64,000 bases of DNA from Neoechinorhynchus agilis (lineage: Eukaryota; Acanthocephala): assembly GCA_051530055.1 (NCBI GenBank), contig CM121342.1, positions 12,772,001 to 12,836,000 on the forward strand, written 5' to 3'. Under the pieces are notes generated by a model. The model made no database searches, was not told the DNA's origin, and worked only from the letters and a program-made list of their open reading frames with translations. The translations under genes were made by a program, and so were the position numbers. This document shows, in pieces, positions 1 through 12,170 of the stretch. Each line of letters starts with the position of its first letter. Position 1 is the first letter of the stretch.

Positions 1-1700
1 CTTGGTAGATCCACCCCCTTCGCATCTCTCCACAAATCTGATCTCTCGATCCTCAACACCACGAATAAAAACCTCTGTCCTCCCCAAACCTCCTCTCAAT
101 TGTTCCAACCTCCCTTCTCACTTTCGGACCCGTCCATTCATACATGCCCTTCCTTAGTTTACCCTCTCGAAATCCTAGAGATCCTTAAACGCCTACTCCG
201 CCGTTCTTCCCCTAATTCGACTATCCCAAATTGGGCCATTCGTTTCATCATCCCGGAACTTATCGATCCTCTAACGCACATAACGAACCTTAGCTTTCTA
301 TTGGGCTCTTTCCCATCGTGTCTTAAGGAAGCCCGTGTCGTCCCCCTACCCAAAAACAATAAACGGATTTCCCCCACATCCTTTCGTCTCATCTCTATCC
401 TCTCACCTTTCTCTAAAATCTTAGAAAAATGTTTTAAAACCCGCCTACTTCCCTTCTTCCTCAAAAACATCTCCCCTTCCCAATTCGCTTTCCGTCCCAA
501 TTACTCTTGTTCTGATGCCCTCCTCTGCATCTACGATACGCTTGTGCGCAGCTTAGATTCCAATCCAGAATCAATCGTCCGTCTCGTGCAACTGGATATT
601 TCCAGGGCGTTCGAGTCGGTCGATCACTTTCTTCTCTCCAATCATGTGCTTCTTTTGGCCTCCCAACCTGGCAACTCTCTTGGATTTCCTCTCCAACCGC
701 AAACAATATATTCAATGTGGAACTTCTTGCTCCTCTTCTCTACCCATATTTAAAGGTATCCTCCAAGGCGCCGTACTTTCCCCTCTCCTTTTTGACATTT
801 TTCTAAATGACCTTCATCCCCTCACTCCCCCTACCAAATATTTTCTCTATGCCGATGACCTCACAGTCATTATCATCGCATCTCCCCCTCTCCCCCCTCT
901 CCGCAACCATGGACGAGCTCAACCATCTCATTTCCTCGCTCTCCACCCTAAACCTCTCCCTAAATTTATCCAAATCTTTTGAGCTTGTCCCCCACATTTC
1001 CAAACGCAACCTTATCCCCGCGCCTCTCCCTCTCCCCATCCAACGCTCCTCTTCTCTCCGAATACTGGGCCTGATTTTACAAGAAAACCTTAAATGGGAT
1101 GCCCACATTTCATTTACACTCTCTACAACAAACCCTCGTTTTTACCTTCTCAAACTCCTCCGGCGTCTCGGCGTTTCTTCTAAACACCTTGCACACTTTT
1201 ATCTCTCTGCCATCCTCCCTATCCCTTCATACGCTTTCCCCACTTTAATCGCCCTTTCCGCCAATGCCCTCCATTCCCTCGCAACCTTCCACAAGAGAGC
1301 AGCGAGAATATGTGGGAATTCACTTCCTCCCCTCGACGCCCACCTCCACTCCATTTTCTCCAAAAACGCCCTCCCTCTCCTTCAACCCCCTCCACAATTT
1401 TCTTCCCTCATCTCTAAATACTCTTCCCTAGTAAACACCCGGAACCCCAACCTTTTTCATCCCCCTAGCTCGTACCACCCTCTACCAAAAATCCTTTCTC
1501 CCCCAAACCCAATCTTTCCTTAACAACAGGAGAACAAGGAAAGACTCCCAATCGGTCATTCTCCTGTAAAACTCCAAATACAAATCCCACCTCCCTGTCT
1601 CAACATCCGACATCCAGACAACTTCAGCAAAGATAGATGCTGACAATTGTATGGATCGTTCTTCTTAATCAATAAAACGTGTTTATAATATCTTGAAAGT
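1..1700 (+). mobile_element. CR1/Jockey-type LINE, 5'-truncated by the window edge
   Basis: Non-LTR retrotransposon reverse transcriptase spread over several frames. Seen in order: a fingers block (FRLISILSPFSKILEK, about 395-445), the LDISRAFESVDH palm A motif (about 592-630), the GAVLSPLLFDIFLNDL block (about 765-815), the catalytic YADD box in FLYADDLTVI (about 843-872), a thumb block with ILGL and ENLKWD (about 1055-1100), and the C-terminal FHKRAARICGN block (about 1290-1320). A short AT-rich tail containing AATAAA ends near 1690. The reading frame is broken in at least two places, so this copy is dead. Assignment to the CR1/Jockey group rests on motif spacing and is uncertain. Related fragments lie at 2090-3260, 16600-16850, 32380-32960, 36429-36640, 49200-50160 and 62425-62690. 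Confidence 0.8.
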
Positions 1701-2089
1701 TTGGGCGTTCAATCACAAAACATCTCGTTTTATAGCTTTTCTGGTGCTAAAATTTTAAACCTTCTCTCGCATGATTGCATCCTTTACATTGCAAATTTTA
1801 TGCTTATATCTCCGACCTATTTTTCTTGTTAAGAATGGGGAATCTATTAAGGCTCCGCCTGGGCGTCGTTGGATCTCGCTTCAAAACTCCTTAGTCACTA
1901 TTTATGAGTGCGCTTTTCCTCACCGCCTCAATCTCTCCATCGAGGACATGAATCGCAACATTTTTATTAATGGTATAGCTGAATCCGATGTTGCAGACCT
2001 TTTCGCCTCTTATGTACACAGCCGCCACAAGATTCTTCGTATCGGTCAATTCCTTTTCCCGGCATTCACTCTACTATTCTTCATCCATT

Positions 2090-3260
2090 AACTGTTATGC
2101 GCATTCCATCCAAAAATCCCTTTAACCCGTGCCACGTCTCCTCAAAGTAACTTTTAATTCACCACTCGTAGCCTCTCTCATTCTTAACAGGAGATACAAA
2201 CTCCTCATTTCACAACTTTCTAATCGTATCTATCCACATAAAAACCTCCCTACGTTCGACAATACCCAAAAAACTCATTAAATTATCCAATAGTGACCCA
2301 TCTTGGTTGAAACATCTTCAAAAGCAAGCATCTAAGGTCCATCGCAATAAATCTCATGCTTTTCTCCGTTTGCAAAAAGTACTATCCGACAAAATACTTC
2401 TTACCCTCAAAAACTTCCTTTCCTCCAAAATTCGTTCAGGTGGCAATTCAACATGGTGACGCGGAGCCCTGTTCCGATTTCGGTCTAAACTTGTGGCAGA
2501 TCCACGGGCAAGCCTCTTATCTTCACAGTCTCAAAGAATACATTCATTGCCTGTCAAACTCCTCGATGATCGGCATATTCCTCACTAAAGGCGTATCTTA
2601 AACTGCCGTCATGTCACCACTTTACTTTAATATTTTCCGAAGCGACCTTGAATCTATATCCTCTCACTCTAAACTTTTCTTATATGCCGACGATCTCACC
2701 CTCATCGCTTCTCTAAATGCTTCGAAGTGATCCCCCACTCTCCCGCAGCCCCATATCCTATTATGATCTTTTAAATGAAATCCGACGATTCACCTCCCTA
2801 AGAATCCTGGGTTTCCAATTTCAATCCAACTTGAAATGGGAATCGTCAAATGCAACACTTTTCCAAAATTCACTACAGCTTTATCTTACCCTGCATAACC
2901 TATGATTATCCCGTCTTTTCCAACTTGTCCAAATCGCAAATCCGTCGCATTGAAACGTTTCATGGAAGAGCCTCTAAATTTTGCACGGCTAATTTTCCCC
3001 CTCTCACAGAATACCTTTATAAAATTCTCTCGAAACAATCAAAACGCATATCAACCCTACCATCACAATTTTTACCACATTTTATTTCCCCTTTCAAATG
3101 ATTACAACACTCGCAATCCCAATCTCTTTGATCTTTCCTCAATCTCGCAACTCCCTCTACCTCTGCTTATTTTTCCATATTGCTCAATCTTCTCTTGTAT
3201 CATAACCTGAAATGAACTTGAGGAAAGATCGAAAACCCTACTTCACAAATTTCCGACAAC
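2090..3260 (+). mobile_element. Second degenerate copy of the same LINE family
   Basis: Fragments in shifting frames match the element at the window start. There is a pre-RT linker (SWLKHLQKQASKVH, about 2300-2345), the YADD box in LFLYADDLTLIA (about 2676-2712), the RILGF and NLKWE thumb block (about 2800-2845), and the C-terminal FHGRASKFC block (about 2955-2985). Its 3' end shares a stretch with the minus-strand copy near 49500-49560. The copy is heavily decayed. The interval 1771-2090 just upstream has an open frame of 106 codons that I do not recognise. Confidence 0.7.
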
Positions 3261-3515
3261 ACCTCTCAAAGAACCTAGTAAACGCTAATGGTCGTGCGTT
3301 CGCGAGGAACCAGAGGTAAATCGTTCCTCTACCTTGTTTCAATAAAAGGCGTTCAAAAAAAGCTTATGACTCATAATCCTAGTTTCCGTTTAATTCGCCT
3401 TCATTCCTTATCATTTAGACAAAGCAAGTATCGTTATAAGCAACGATTTCTTGTGGGGCATACATTCCAGAACTGTTTCCAACGATAAACGGGTAGTTTT
3501 TGATTAGCGTGGCAA

Positions 3516-3782
3516 TTGTTGCCAGCAGAATTTTTACAGACTCACGTCCGTTTTCTTTCTACGAAATTATATAAACACGTTTATTTTAAAAGAAGAAGAA
3601 TAAGTCACCGAACTTTGTGCCTTATGCTAGTATTCGCGGTATTGAGCTTTGCAATGTTCGTGTTAGTTATTTTCTTGCCTGAAACGATAACGCGTACATT
3701 CATGGAACTTGAGAGATTAGTTGATCTCAAACTGTATTCGGTCGACATTTGTAGCGCTCAAACGCCTGATACCGCATGTTGA
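3516..3782 (+). CDS. Possible small membrane protein, unrecognised
   Basis: An open frame of 88 codons encodes a basic N-terminal stretch followed by one strongly hydrophobic segment (about residues 34-54, LCLMLVFAVLSFAMFVLVIF) and a short tail. I recognise no family. The first in-frame codon is TTG, not ATG, so the frame may be one exon of a larger gene or chance. No splice partner could be assigned. It lies between LINE debris and the CAP gene. Confidence 0.2.
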   Translation: MLPAEFLQTHVRFLSTKLYKHVYFKRRRISHRTLCLMLVFAVLSFAMFVLVIFLPETITRTFMELERLVDLKLYSVDICSAQTPDTAC

Positions 3783-4283
3783 CTCAAGTTCTGACGATTG
3801 TGATTTGTGGGTGATCGTTGTTTAGAAAAATTTAATTGCTTGTATTTGAGCAATGAAAGGTTTTTCAAAAACGTTTCATAATGTTTAAAAGTGCACACAC
3901 AAATCACTGCATATCGCACTACTTCCTTAATTTATGATACCCGTTTCCCTTCAATTCGCCAGTTAAGGGGAAAATTAAGATGAAATTCTCAGTCGTCTCG
4001 ATTTCATGAAAAGCAGATGATTATTAAAATAAGCATTATTATCTTGCCAAGAAAATGTCAGAGGAAAAATCAATTTATAGTATGCAAGGCGGTTATTGTG
4101 ACGCACTCGGACAAAAGTCAGGCTAAATACCATTTCTTCAAAAATAAATGATATTGTTACGGCTGCAAGCGAATACTACGTTAATGATTGGTTGTTGTGT
4201 TACCGACGTAACCACATTAATTGAAAAAGATTTATAAATATACGAGCTCTCCTAGCACTCATACCTCTCTAAGACCTCAAAAT

Positions 4284-4940
4284 ATGTACTCTAGAGTCGC
4301 AATCGCTTTTCTCGTAGCATTCTGCGTTCATTTCCACGCTGCAAATGAAACAATCGCATTGGATATGAGAGAACGCCTATCAAAAATCCTTTTGAATTGT
4401 CACAATGGTTACCGTACCGAACACAATGTCGATCCACTAGAGCTAGATTCTAGCCTTACCAAAGGTGCTCAGGAACATGCAGATGAAATGTCTCAGAAAA
4501 GGCAGCTATACCACACAGACCCAAACATTCTTAGTAAAATGAACGTAGGTGAGAATATTTACACTCTCGGCATGCAAGCTATAAACGGTCAGAATCCCGA
4601 CGAAATATTTGAGGCGAATATAACAAAAGCTTGTAGGATGTGGTATTGTGAGGCAAGGAATTACGATTTCGAACAAGCGAAACCACAAATGCAATCTCTT
4701 CATTTCACACAAATGATTTGGAAATCAGCTAAAAAAGTCGGATTTGGATTTTCGAAAGATACTGAAGGAAACACTGAGCAATTTAAAATAAGTGTTTACT
4801 ATGTAGTGGCCCAATATTCACCTTCAGGAAATACATGGAACCAATTCGGAAGTCAAGTGCAGAAGGGAAATGCCGATATTGCGAAAGCGTGTCCCATTGG
4901 ACGGAAAAGAGAGGTTCAATTTATCCAAGCGATAATTTAG
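4284..4940 (+). CDS. Secreted CAP/SCP (PR-1 / GAPR-1-like) protein
   Basis: Single-exon gene of 218 residues. The ATG at 4284 is chosen because it starts a typical signal peptide (basic n-region, then VAIAFLVAFCVHFHAA); an upstream in-frame start would put about 21 polar residues before it. The CAP domain follows: CHNGYRTEHNVDPLELD near the N-terminus, then AQEHADEM, the GENIY box, HFTQMIWKSAKKVGFG (CAP1-type signature with the cavity His) and VVAQYSPSGN (CAP2-type signature). The usual Cys in the last signature is Ala, and there is no cysteine-rich tail, so it resembles GLIPR2/GAPR-1 or PR-1 proteins more than venom CRISPs. CAP proteins are secreted or membrane-associated and many bind sterols or lipids; the role here is unknown. 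Confidence 0.85.
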   Translation: MYSRVAIAFLVAFCVHFHAANETIALDMRERLSKILLNCHNGYRTEHNVDPLELDSSLTKGAQEHADEMSQKRQLYHTDPNILSKMNVGENIYTLGMQAINGQNPDEIFEANITKACRMWYCEARNYDFEQAKPQMQSLHFTQMIWKSAKKVGFGFSKDTEGNTEQFKISVYYVVAQYSPSGNTWNQFGSQVQKGNADIAKACPIGRKREVQFIQAII

Positions 4941-5252
4941 ATATCGGTTTCAATTTCAAAGCACGATGTTGATGCTCTTTGCAAATCGTGCGAGAATTAA
5001 TTAAACAGTTTTTACGAGTTAAAAAATAAGTTAGATTTGAAATCCAACGGAGAATTTTTAGTTTCCTAACTTTGTTTTGAGACCATAGAAAATTTCGAGG
5101 TAATGCATGGAATGGCAATAAATGGCGTCTGGCTACTATAATATTCATTTCAACAGCCTAGAATTTTTTTAAGGGTTAAAAGAGTGCTGCCTTCTCGTCA
5201 TTTTTATTGCATCACTGTAAAATATACGTGCTACGTTAACAATTTCGAGAGC

Positions 5253-6360
5253 TCAAAGTTCCGATAGGACGACGAAACACATTATCCTCCATTGCCTCAA
5301 GAATGGACCCAGCATGCTCTTTCTGATACGCACAACTGATTCTCTGATAAAGATAGTTTCAGTCCCTCGATAAATCAGAAGCAAAAACAACCAAAACGGC
5401 ATTTGATAAATAAAAAGAGAACACTGGAAACGTAATATCTCTTCGATAGAGTTATCGACCAGTATAGTGACTAATGAAAGGATACTACCGTTATCAATAT
5501 GCATGTCATTAGAAACGATTATTTCGTTTGAATTGTGGCGATGATAATCCACAATAAAACGTATTTTATGATATAGAAATACGTTTTATGCAACATTATC
5601 ATGTCCACAATTAAAACTGTATCATCCCGAAGCATTTTCTCTCAGTTATTTTGTTTTTAATTTAATACAATCGACGGTTCAAAAATTATAAAATTACACG
5701 TTGTTCAAGCTTAAAGTTTTACGAAATGGAGAGAGTCACACTATTAACGAGAAAAAGGAAATCAGCCATGAACCTGACCTCGATCACAGGAGGCAAATCG
5801 AAAGGCAAGCAACGTAAAAGATAGCATGCTATTGATTGTAAACGGCTACATAGCATCTAAAACCAAGACATATAGATTATTTCCTATATTTTCATTGTTG
5901 CATCGCTAAGGGAATGCGATGAGAATCGCTGGATCATAATTTTTATTAAATGCCAATAAGTAACAGTTCTCAAATTGACATTAAGCCTCTTTAAATCAAA
6001 AGCTGAGACGATTTATTGCCATCGATCAGTTTGTTAAGCAATGCAATGATTTTAGTTTAGAGCGTTAAGCGACGTTCAGATCCATCTTCCTGCTAGGAAT
6101 AATAGAGGGCTTGATCTAAAATGTGAACATTAGTCTTACGTTATCATCATTTAAAGACGAATCTTGTCTATAGTATTTTGCGAAAGTGCTGTCATTTCCG
6201 ATCGAGTTAAATAAGAGAATCATAAGGAGACCCATGCAGAAGAGTGCAAACATCCACATGACAGCGGGAGGAATACTGAGACCATCGGTTAAAAACAAGC
6301 ATTGATTGGACTGAAAGCAATTGAAATCGTTGCATTCGTTCTGGTTTTCCTGAAGCTAAA
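5253..6360 (-). CDS. Possible membrane-protein gene, two candidate exons
   Basis: A minus-strand exon (about 6354-6127) has an acceptor-like CTTCAG and a donor-like GTAAGA. It encodes a cysteine-rich stretch (ECNDFNCFQSNQC) followed by a clear transmembrane segment (MWMFALFCMGLLMILLF) and a short polar tail. This looks like the end of an extracellular domain plus a single-pass anchor. A second minus-strand open frame at 5552-5253 is hydrophobic (IYQMPFWLFLLLIYRG) but I cannot link the two. No family recognised; the 5' part of the gene was not found. About 5560-6110 holds nothing I can name. Confidence 0.25.
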
Positions 6361-6479
6361 TAGAAAAGATTTCGTGAATGTTGTTCATCGTAGAAAACAT
6401 TCTTACAGCGGTCAATAAACGTTTCAGCGATTGAATTTCAGCACAAAATAACTCACAAAGATTGGCATTCTCGTCCATT

Positions 6480-7820
6480 TATCGAACTCGAATGTCTGTG
6501 TATATATATGGAAACTTAAAAGGTTGGGGTAGTGAATGTCGAAACTATGTCACTGTTATTTTTGATGAACACTGGCACCACCAACGTGTGACTCGATCGA
6601 TGAATGGGGTGGGAGAAATAGAAGGAATGGGTGCGACAGCCGTATGATGTATGTGAGGAGCAAACCAGTTGGTTCCAATGACTACAATCAAAGGTACTTA
6701 AAAGGGCATTTTAGTGTGATGAGGAGTGAAAACGAAGAATTAGTCTATCCACGAGTCTAGTTCACGTTTGGCAATCGTGGCATTTTAAAGAGGAAAACGA
6801 ATTTCCTTTAATAACAAATTTTCGACGCCTTGCGTCTCCGAAGAAAAGCTTCCTGACGAAGACGCGAGGCGTCGAAAATTTGAAGCAATAAACAAATAAA
6901 ACACCCATTTTCCGTTCGATAATAAATCTGGAATAAACATGAGGGTGTTGGGAAAAAAGGCTTTCCATAATATTCTTTTAATAACGATTTAAAAAGTGAG
7001 TTTGAATACTGTACAACATGTTTAAAACTAACAAAATTCGAATATATGATGCTCATCAATCAACATCCAAAATATGGTAAATTGAAGAAAATCCACAAAA
7101 AACATTGTTCAAATGAATAAGAAATTCGACATTTTCAAAATTCAACCGATCCAAGTCTCCTGCTAACCTCGCTTTTTGTCTAGTCAATTAAAAGTCAATA
7201 AACCAGTTAAGCGTTAATTGATTTCTGAGCACATATAAGATTATAATTTGACATGTTTGATTAATGCGAAATCAAAATGATACTCAAAAAAGCATAGGCA
7301 TTCAATGATAATAGTAAAGATATCGATAGTCAATTGAAATTACTTCGACTTATACCATCAACCCGCTTAGATTTAATACACGAAGCAGAATCACAATATG
7401 TGAGTCCGCGGCCAAAAGTCGAAATTATCTAAATGAGAGCCGTTAATGGTAAACGGTGTACGATGCAATTAAATGTCAGACTTTTTGATCCCAAGAACAA
7501 AGCCGTAATTGATATTTCGATTGATATACTAGTTCGAACTTTAATCAATTTTATCTTTCATATCAATCTTGCCTGAAAAAACACGATCCATCAAACTAAG
7601 TCGTACACTACGAGAGTTTAAAATGTGTGCATCACTAACAAGTATTTTGCGAAACTGAAATATCATACACAAAGTGTAAAGAAATCTATATTGTGATATT
7701 TAAACGGTTGGCGACAAATCTTGCATTAGTTTATTAAGACGGAAAAAAAGAACCAATGGAATAGCTTCAGACTACGCAGTTAATTCCTGAAAGTTCGCAC
7801 TGCATTTAATTAGAGACAAT
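6480..7820. other. Intergenic, AT-rich, nothing recognised
   Basis: Only short open frames without recognisable domains on either strand. A self-complementary stretch occurs at about 6815-6880, where GACGCGAGGCGTCGAAAATT on the plus strand faces AATTTTCGACGCCTTGCGTC; this is the stem-loop layout of the PLE-type tails described elsewhere. No tRNA or gene was seen. Confidence 0.4.
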
Positions 7821-7822
7821 AG

Positions 7823-8290
7823 TCCGGATAGAAAATATTTTATTGAATTGGGATAAATCGCGAGGAAGCTTCATCTCCTGACGATCGATTAATCGATTAC
7901 ACTGTAAATTCCAGACGGTTTACACTTCTAAGTTAGAGATGTGGTGATCATAACAATCCGGGTAGAAAATATTTTAAGGAACTGAGATATCTTGCGAGGA
8001 AGCTTCACCTCCTGAAGATCGACTAAATCGATTACACTGTAAATTCTGGACGGTTTACACCTCCTCTAAGTTGGACATTTGGATATGTCATTCGCGGATA
8101 GAAAATATTTTATTGAATTGGGATAAATCGCGCGGAAGCTTCATCTCCTGACGATCGATTAATCGATTACACTGTAAATTCCAGACAGTTTACACTTGCG
8201 CTGATTTGGAGATGTGGTGATCAAAATCCTACGGATAGAAAATATTTTATCGAACCGAGATATTTATAGAAGAAGCTTCGGAGACCTATT
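7823..8290 (-). repeat. Tandem repeat, about 135-bp unit, 3.4 copies, PLE-tail-like
   Basis: Units start at about 7823, 7958, 8094 and 8231, a period of 135-137 bp. Each begins GGATAGAAAATATTTTATTG and contains a GGAAGCTTCATCTCCTGACG block, then CGATTAATCGATTACACTGT. The last unit is cut after about 60 bp. Read on the minus strand, each unit shows an AGATGAAG-stem-CTTCCTCGCGA layout, which is the shape of the hammerhead-like PLE tails in this window. An isolated copy of the unit edge occurs on the opposite strand near 23985-24060. Units 1 and 3 are nearly identical; units 2 and 4 are more diverged. Confidence 0.85.
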
Positions 8291-8973
8291 TTAAAATTTT
8301 AAGGGGATGGGGTTCAGTTTATAGGTATGAATTGAATCAAATGGTATTCTGCCGAAGTTGTCTATAAAAATCCTTCGAATGCTTTAGACTAAATGGTTCG
8401 CATAAACTAAAAGCGAAAGAAGCGGTATAGAAAACATTAGGAGAAATTCGTTACAATAACGTTTGCGTGAAAACCGGAGAAGATATGCCCATAATCGCCG
8501 AATTAATAGTGGGCATGTGCACTAATTTTTGTTTGTTCATGGCGGAAAAAGTGAAGGAGTTTGATTAAATCTGATATTTCTGGGCACAAAATTGTGCCTT
8601 TATCGAACTCTGCGAAAAACAGCTTCTAAACTTTCTCTCTTATGTTGAAAGAATTTATAACCTTGATAAGGCTTAATCTTGTATGCGGAAATATCGGATT
8701 TAATAAAATTCCTTCAATTTTTCCGCCATAAACAAACGTGAATATAATTCAATCTTCGAACGTACTAATTTTTAATGGGTAATCGACCCCGCGCTTATTT
8801 GGCAGTGCCACTAGCGATTCTGCATTTCCAATATTATGTGGTAACGTTATTATTTATGAATCGCAAGGGAATACGAAAGCTACTTGCTGAATATCATCAA
8901 TAAAGCTCACCAGAATCCCCCTGTATTTCTTTGTTTATTCGGTATGTTCTAAATCTGGAAACGTTTCGTTCAG

Positions 8974-10741
8974 ATGTCTAAAGAATCAATTTCCGACCTA
9001 GCGATCGTGATCGTCCGTCTATACTACGGCATCGTAAATGCGGACTTGATCTCGGTTTTGTGCCGACGGGGCACCGCAACGATGAACGACATTGAACAAG
9101 AAATGAAGCGATCGCATCAAGACATAAAAGCTATACTAGCAAATCTTATACGCTACCGGCTAATACGATTCAGTACTACTGCTCCCATTCTATATAGACT
9201 GGACTTAAAAATGATATACCGCGTTCAATGCTTCACGAAATATTCTCAAATAGCTGGACGCTTTTTCGGAAAAACGGGATCCTCTATTGTATTTGCAATC
9301 GCCCTTAGTGGGATCACAAGTAAAGATATTATCTTGGACGAAGTGACAACTGCGTTAAACATAGACAAGCAACTTGGCAACAATGTTTTCGATAAAATGG
9401 TTCAAAGTGGGTATTTGAAAGATATGGCTTGTGGTCACATGTACCATCTAAACTGCGAACAATTCGAACATATTCAATTTCTTGACGAGATTGTATCGTG
9501 TCATGAGAGACAGTTCGGTTCAGTTGTAGCTTCGATTGTCAAAGCAATCGCTAGGATGGGCGTTTCCCTTGAAATATGTTTGGTTCGTAATGCCACTTTG
9601 TCATTTAGATCAAGCGCCTCCGAAATGTTGCAAACATCAAAGATCAAACTATAGAACGAACCTGAATAGTAATTTCTTGCGAACTATTTGAACAGTTCGT
9701 CGATTGTCGACTGATTTCTCCACCACTTGTTCTCCTTTTGATTTGTGTTATTTTACCACCTTACGCGGTTAAAACAAATTTATTTTAGAACGAGTATTTC
9801 GGATTGCACGACCTGAAGAAGGAGTAAAACTCCGAAATATTGGCCCAAAATAAAGAATTTCGTTTCAATCACGTAAAGTGCCGAACTAACGGCCAAGCGT
9901 TGACTGAAAGAGATATTCTTCTCAACCTCTGTGCTGTACAATTCTATAACCATTACGGATGCGCTTGACTTACTGCCGCTGAGATATTAGATGAATTACG
10001 GAGCAGCGACGTATCCTTGCAGCAAATAGAAGAAGCCCTAAGCACTTTATCAAGAGACCGGTTTTCCAATATCGAACGTGACATGGACGCACAACGCCCA
10101 AAGTATCATATATCGATGAACCCATCACAACTTTTCTGCGACAATCTCCATAATTTTCTTGTTAAGAAATATGGCCAGCCTTCGGCTCAAATCGTAAGCA
10201 CTATTCGCGCAAACAAGCGACTTCAACAAGATAAAATCAGTCAATTTGCACTGATCGATATACCAACAAGCAGTAGACTGCTGACAACTTTGTTTCGGGA
10301 TCAAATCATTAGAATACACGAGTACCCACGATTCCGAACCACTGATTTGGTTCCTCAAAAGTGTGAATACTACTTCAGCGTAGCTCAGTCTTGTGCAAGG
10401 AATGTGATCATTTGCAAAAGACCGAGAGAGACGATTCCAATGTTGCAAACGTTCTTTTGAACATGCTTTACAAATCCGTCGCCAATATGATGGCGTTTAT
10501 AGAATTTCTGCTGGACACCATCACAGCCGCCGGGCGGATTCAGTCACTTGTCGATAAGGAGTTTGAGTTGGAGCAGTTGAAGGGCAACTTGGATGATGGC
10601 AGTTACGAGCTTTGCGAAGGAGATTTGAAGTTACTAGAAGAGTTTTGGAGGAGGTTTCAAAAGTTAAGGGTGAGTTCATGCGAAATCGCGCCTTTGATTG
10701 TCATAGTAGAGCGGTACTTAGAGCACAAGCAAAAAATATAA
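8974..10741 (+). CDS. POLR3C: RNA polymerase III subunit RPC3 (POLR3C / RPC82)
   Basis: Winged-helix subunit of the RPC3-RPC6-RPC7 trimer of Pol III, which works in promoter opening and initiation in the nucleus. The first exon (from ATG 8974 to about 9640) encodes tandem winged-helix domains, with the first helix block LAIVIVRLYYGIVNADLISV. After a gap of about 350 bp holding a PLE tail, coding resumes at about 9990 (LRSSDVSLQQIEEALSTLSR). The LVKKYGQPSAQIVSTIRANK and IDIPTSSRLLTTLF blocks align with the third and fourth winged helices of human POLR3C. A short intron near 10402-10442 (a GTGCAA...GAGAG reading keeps frame) precedes LLNMLYKSVANM and the C-terminal IVIVERYLEHKQKI, which matches the human C-terminus. 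The middle exons are not fully resolved. Confidence 0.8.
9780..9875 (+). mobile_element. PLE-type 3' tail inside the RPC3 intron region
   Basis: Contains CCTGAAGAAG-GAGTAAAACTC-CGAAATATTGG, a stem-loop framed by CTGAAGAA and GAAAT. It is followed by GCCCAAAATAAAGAATTTCG. The last 50 bp are almost identical to 33723-33773, where they follow a decayed PLE GIY-YIG endonuclease. It is probably a severely 5'-truncated PLE insertion between coding parts of RPC3. Confidence 0.6.
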
Positions 10742-11310
10742 CCAATGCAACGATGCTAGTGAAAGCAATGCCTCGAATGCATTCGCAAATGTTTCTATGA
10801 TTCGGTAGTGAGACCTAACCAACCAAATATCGTGAACGTTCGCTTCAGTTAATATTCTGTTTCTCTTCTGTGGCTGAATCCGTCGTCCTCCAATTAGGAA
10901 AACAAAAATTATTGTTTACCACACTAAATCGCAGTTTCATGTTTTAGGACAGGCGTTTAATTTCACGTTCGTTTTTGTTATGTTTTAAAAACCTGATCAA
11001 AATAATTGTTCGTAGCCTCAATGTTAAATTAGCGGTTTTCCGCACAGACTTGTGCAGAGTAATGTTAGAGGAGGTTTTATTCAATCTTCGTTTAGTTTTA
11101 GATCGAGCAAGATTCTATATTTCGCGATAACAAAAATCCGATATGTGCGGTGAATAAAAATGCGAACACAAAACTATGTTTGAAAAATAGAAGATGGTTA
11201 GGTTAAAAAAATTAAATAGAAAACTAATACTAAAATTAGAGGATTTGTAAATATTCGCAATAGCGGAAAATATAGAGTATGTGCAAAATAAAAAATATAA
11301 CAATAATCCA

Positions 11311-11877
11311 TCATCCTTTTTTCTTTCTATTAAATGACTTATTTTTTCGACTAATGTTTCGCTTGTATCCTAGATGTTTAGCGTTCTCGTTGCGTTGCTT
11401 AATAACCTTTGTCAAAAGTTCAGTTTTTAGATGATCTTGCGCTTGTTTGAGAGCATCATTCGCACTTGTGGGTCTATCGTTCAATTTACATCTGCATAAC
11501 TTGGCCAAAAACTCTCGGACTTCTTCGGGAGAACGTGGTTTCTCTAATCGATCCTCCATGACGCGGCGATTACTATCCACTCCCAAGTATACTGGAACAC
11601 GATTGACTTTGAACCTTTCAGCAGCCTTGGGTATCTTTGTGACATCCACCCTAACCAAATGAAAACCACATGGATCATTCGTGATACACTCCGATACCCA
11701 TTTAGAATAAAAATCGATTATAAAAGGAGAACCAAAGATCTTAGAGGATACAATATCGTGAAACTCATCGGCACTCTGGGGGTTAAAGATGTTTACTTTT
11801 TTCCCGATAGATTTTATCGCGTCTTTTCGCAATTTGGCTCTCTGTTCTGATCGCCTCGATTTCCGTTTTAGGTCCAT
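11311..11877 (-). CDS. Thioredoxin-fold-like basic protein lacking CxxC
   Basis: One open frame; the ATG at 11877 (MDLKRKSRRSEQR) is preferred over an ATG nine codons upstream. A basic N-terminus is followed by a thioredoxin-like core: FIIDFYSKW (beta strand and start of the active-site helix), VRVDVTKIPKAAERFKVNRV (strand with the typical VDVT-x-AxxxxV pattern), VPVYLGVD in place of the cis-Pro strand, and RSPEEVREFLAKL as the last helix. A lysine/arginine-rich tail ends in RKNKSFNRKKKG. The CxxC after FYSKW is absent and the helix after it is short, so redox activity is doubtful. The family is inferred from strand-helix pattern only. Confidence 0.5.
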   Translation of the reverse strand: MDLKRKSRRSEQRAKLRKDAIKSIGKKVNIFNPQSADEFHDIVSSKIFGSPFIIDFYSKWVSECITNDPCGFHLVRVDVTKIPKAAERFKVNRVPVYLGVDSNRRVMEDRLEKPRSPEEVREFLAKLCRCKLNDRPTSANDALKQAQDHLKTELLTKVIKQRNENAKHLGYKRNISRKNKSFNRKKKG

Positions 11878-12170
11878 TTTAAATGCTTGATAAACGGTTA
11901 TCAATTAGCTCGCCTGTATTTCAGTTGGGTCACAATAATGGTTGTTATGGTGACGGGACTATATCATGCCGTCTGAATAATATAAGAATGTAAGGACGAA
12001 GAAGAGTAGAACGATATTGCAAATGAAGTGCATAACGGAGCAGTTTAAGAGTAGTGTGCGATCGAAGGAATCTCTTCTTCTAGGTTTCAAAAATCTAAAA
12101 ATTATAGCCTAGTCACATTATACGTTCACACTATAAAATTACTTCTTCTCACATATACAGCGAAAAGTAG

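Noticed and set aside
10402-10442. Inverted-repeat intron in RPC3
   Set aside because: GGAAT/ATTCC arms bracket the frame change, but a GT-AG intron of about 41 nt (GTGCAA...GAGAG) fits the frame and the human alignment.
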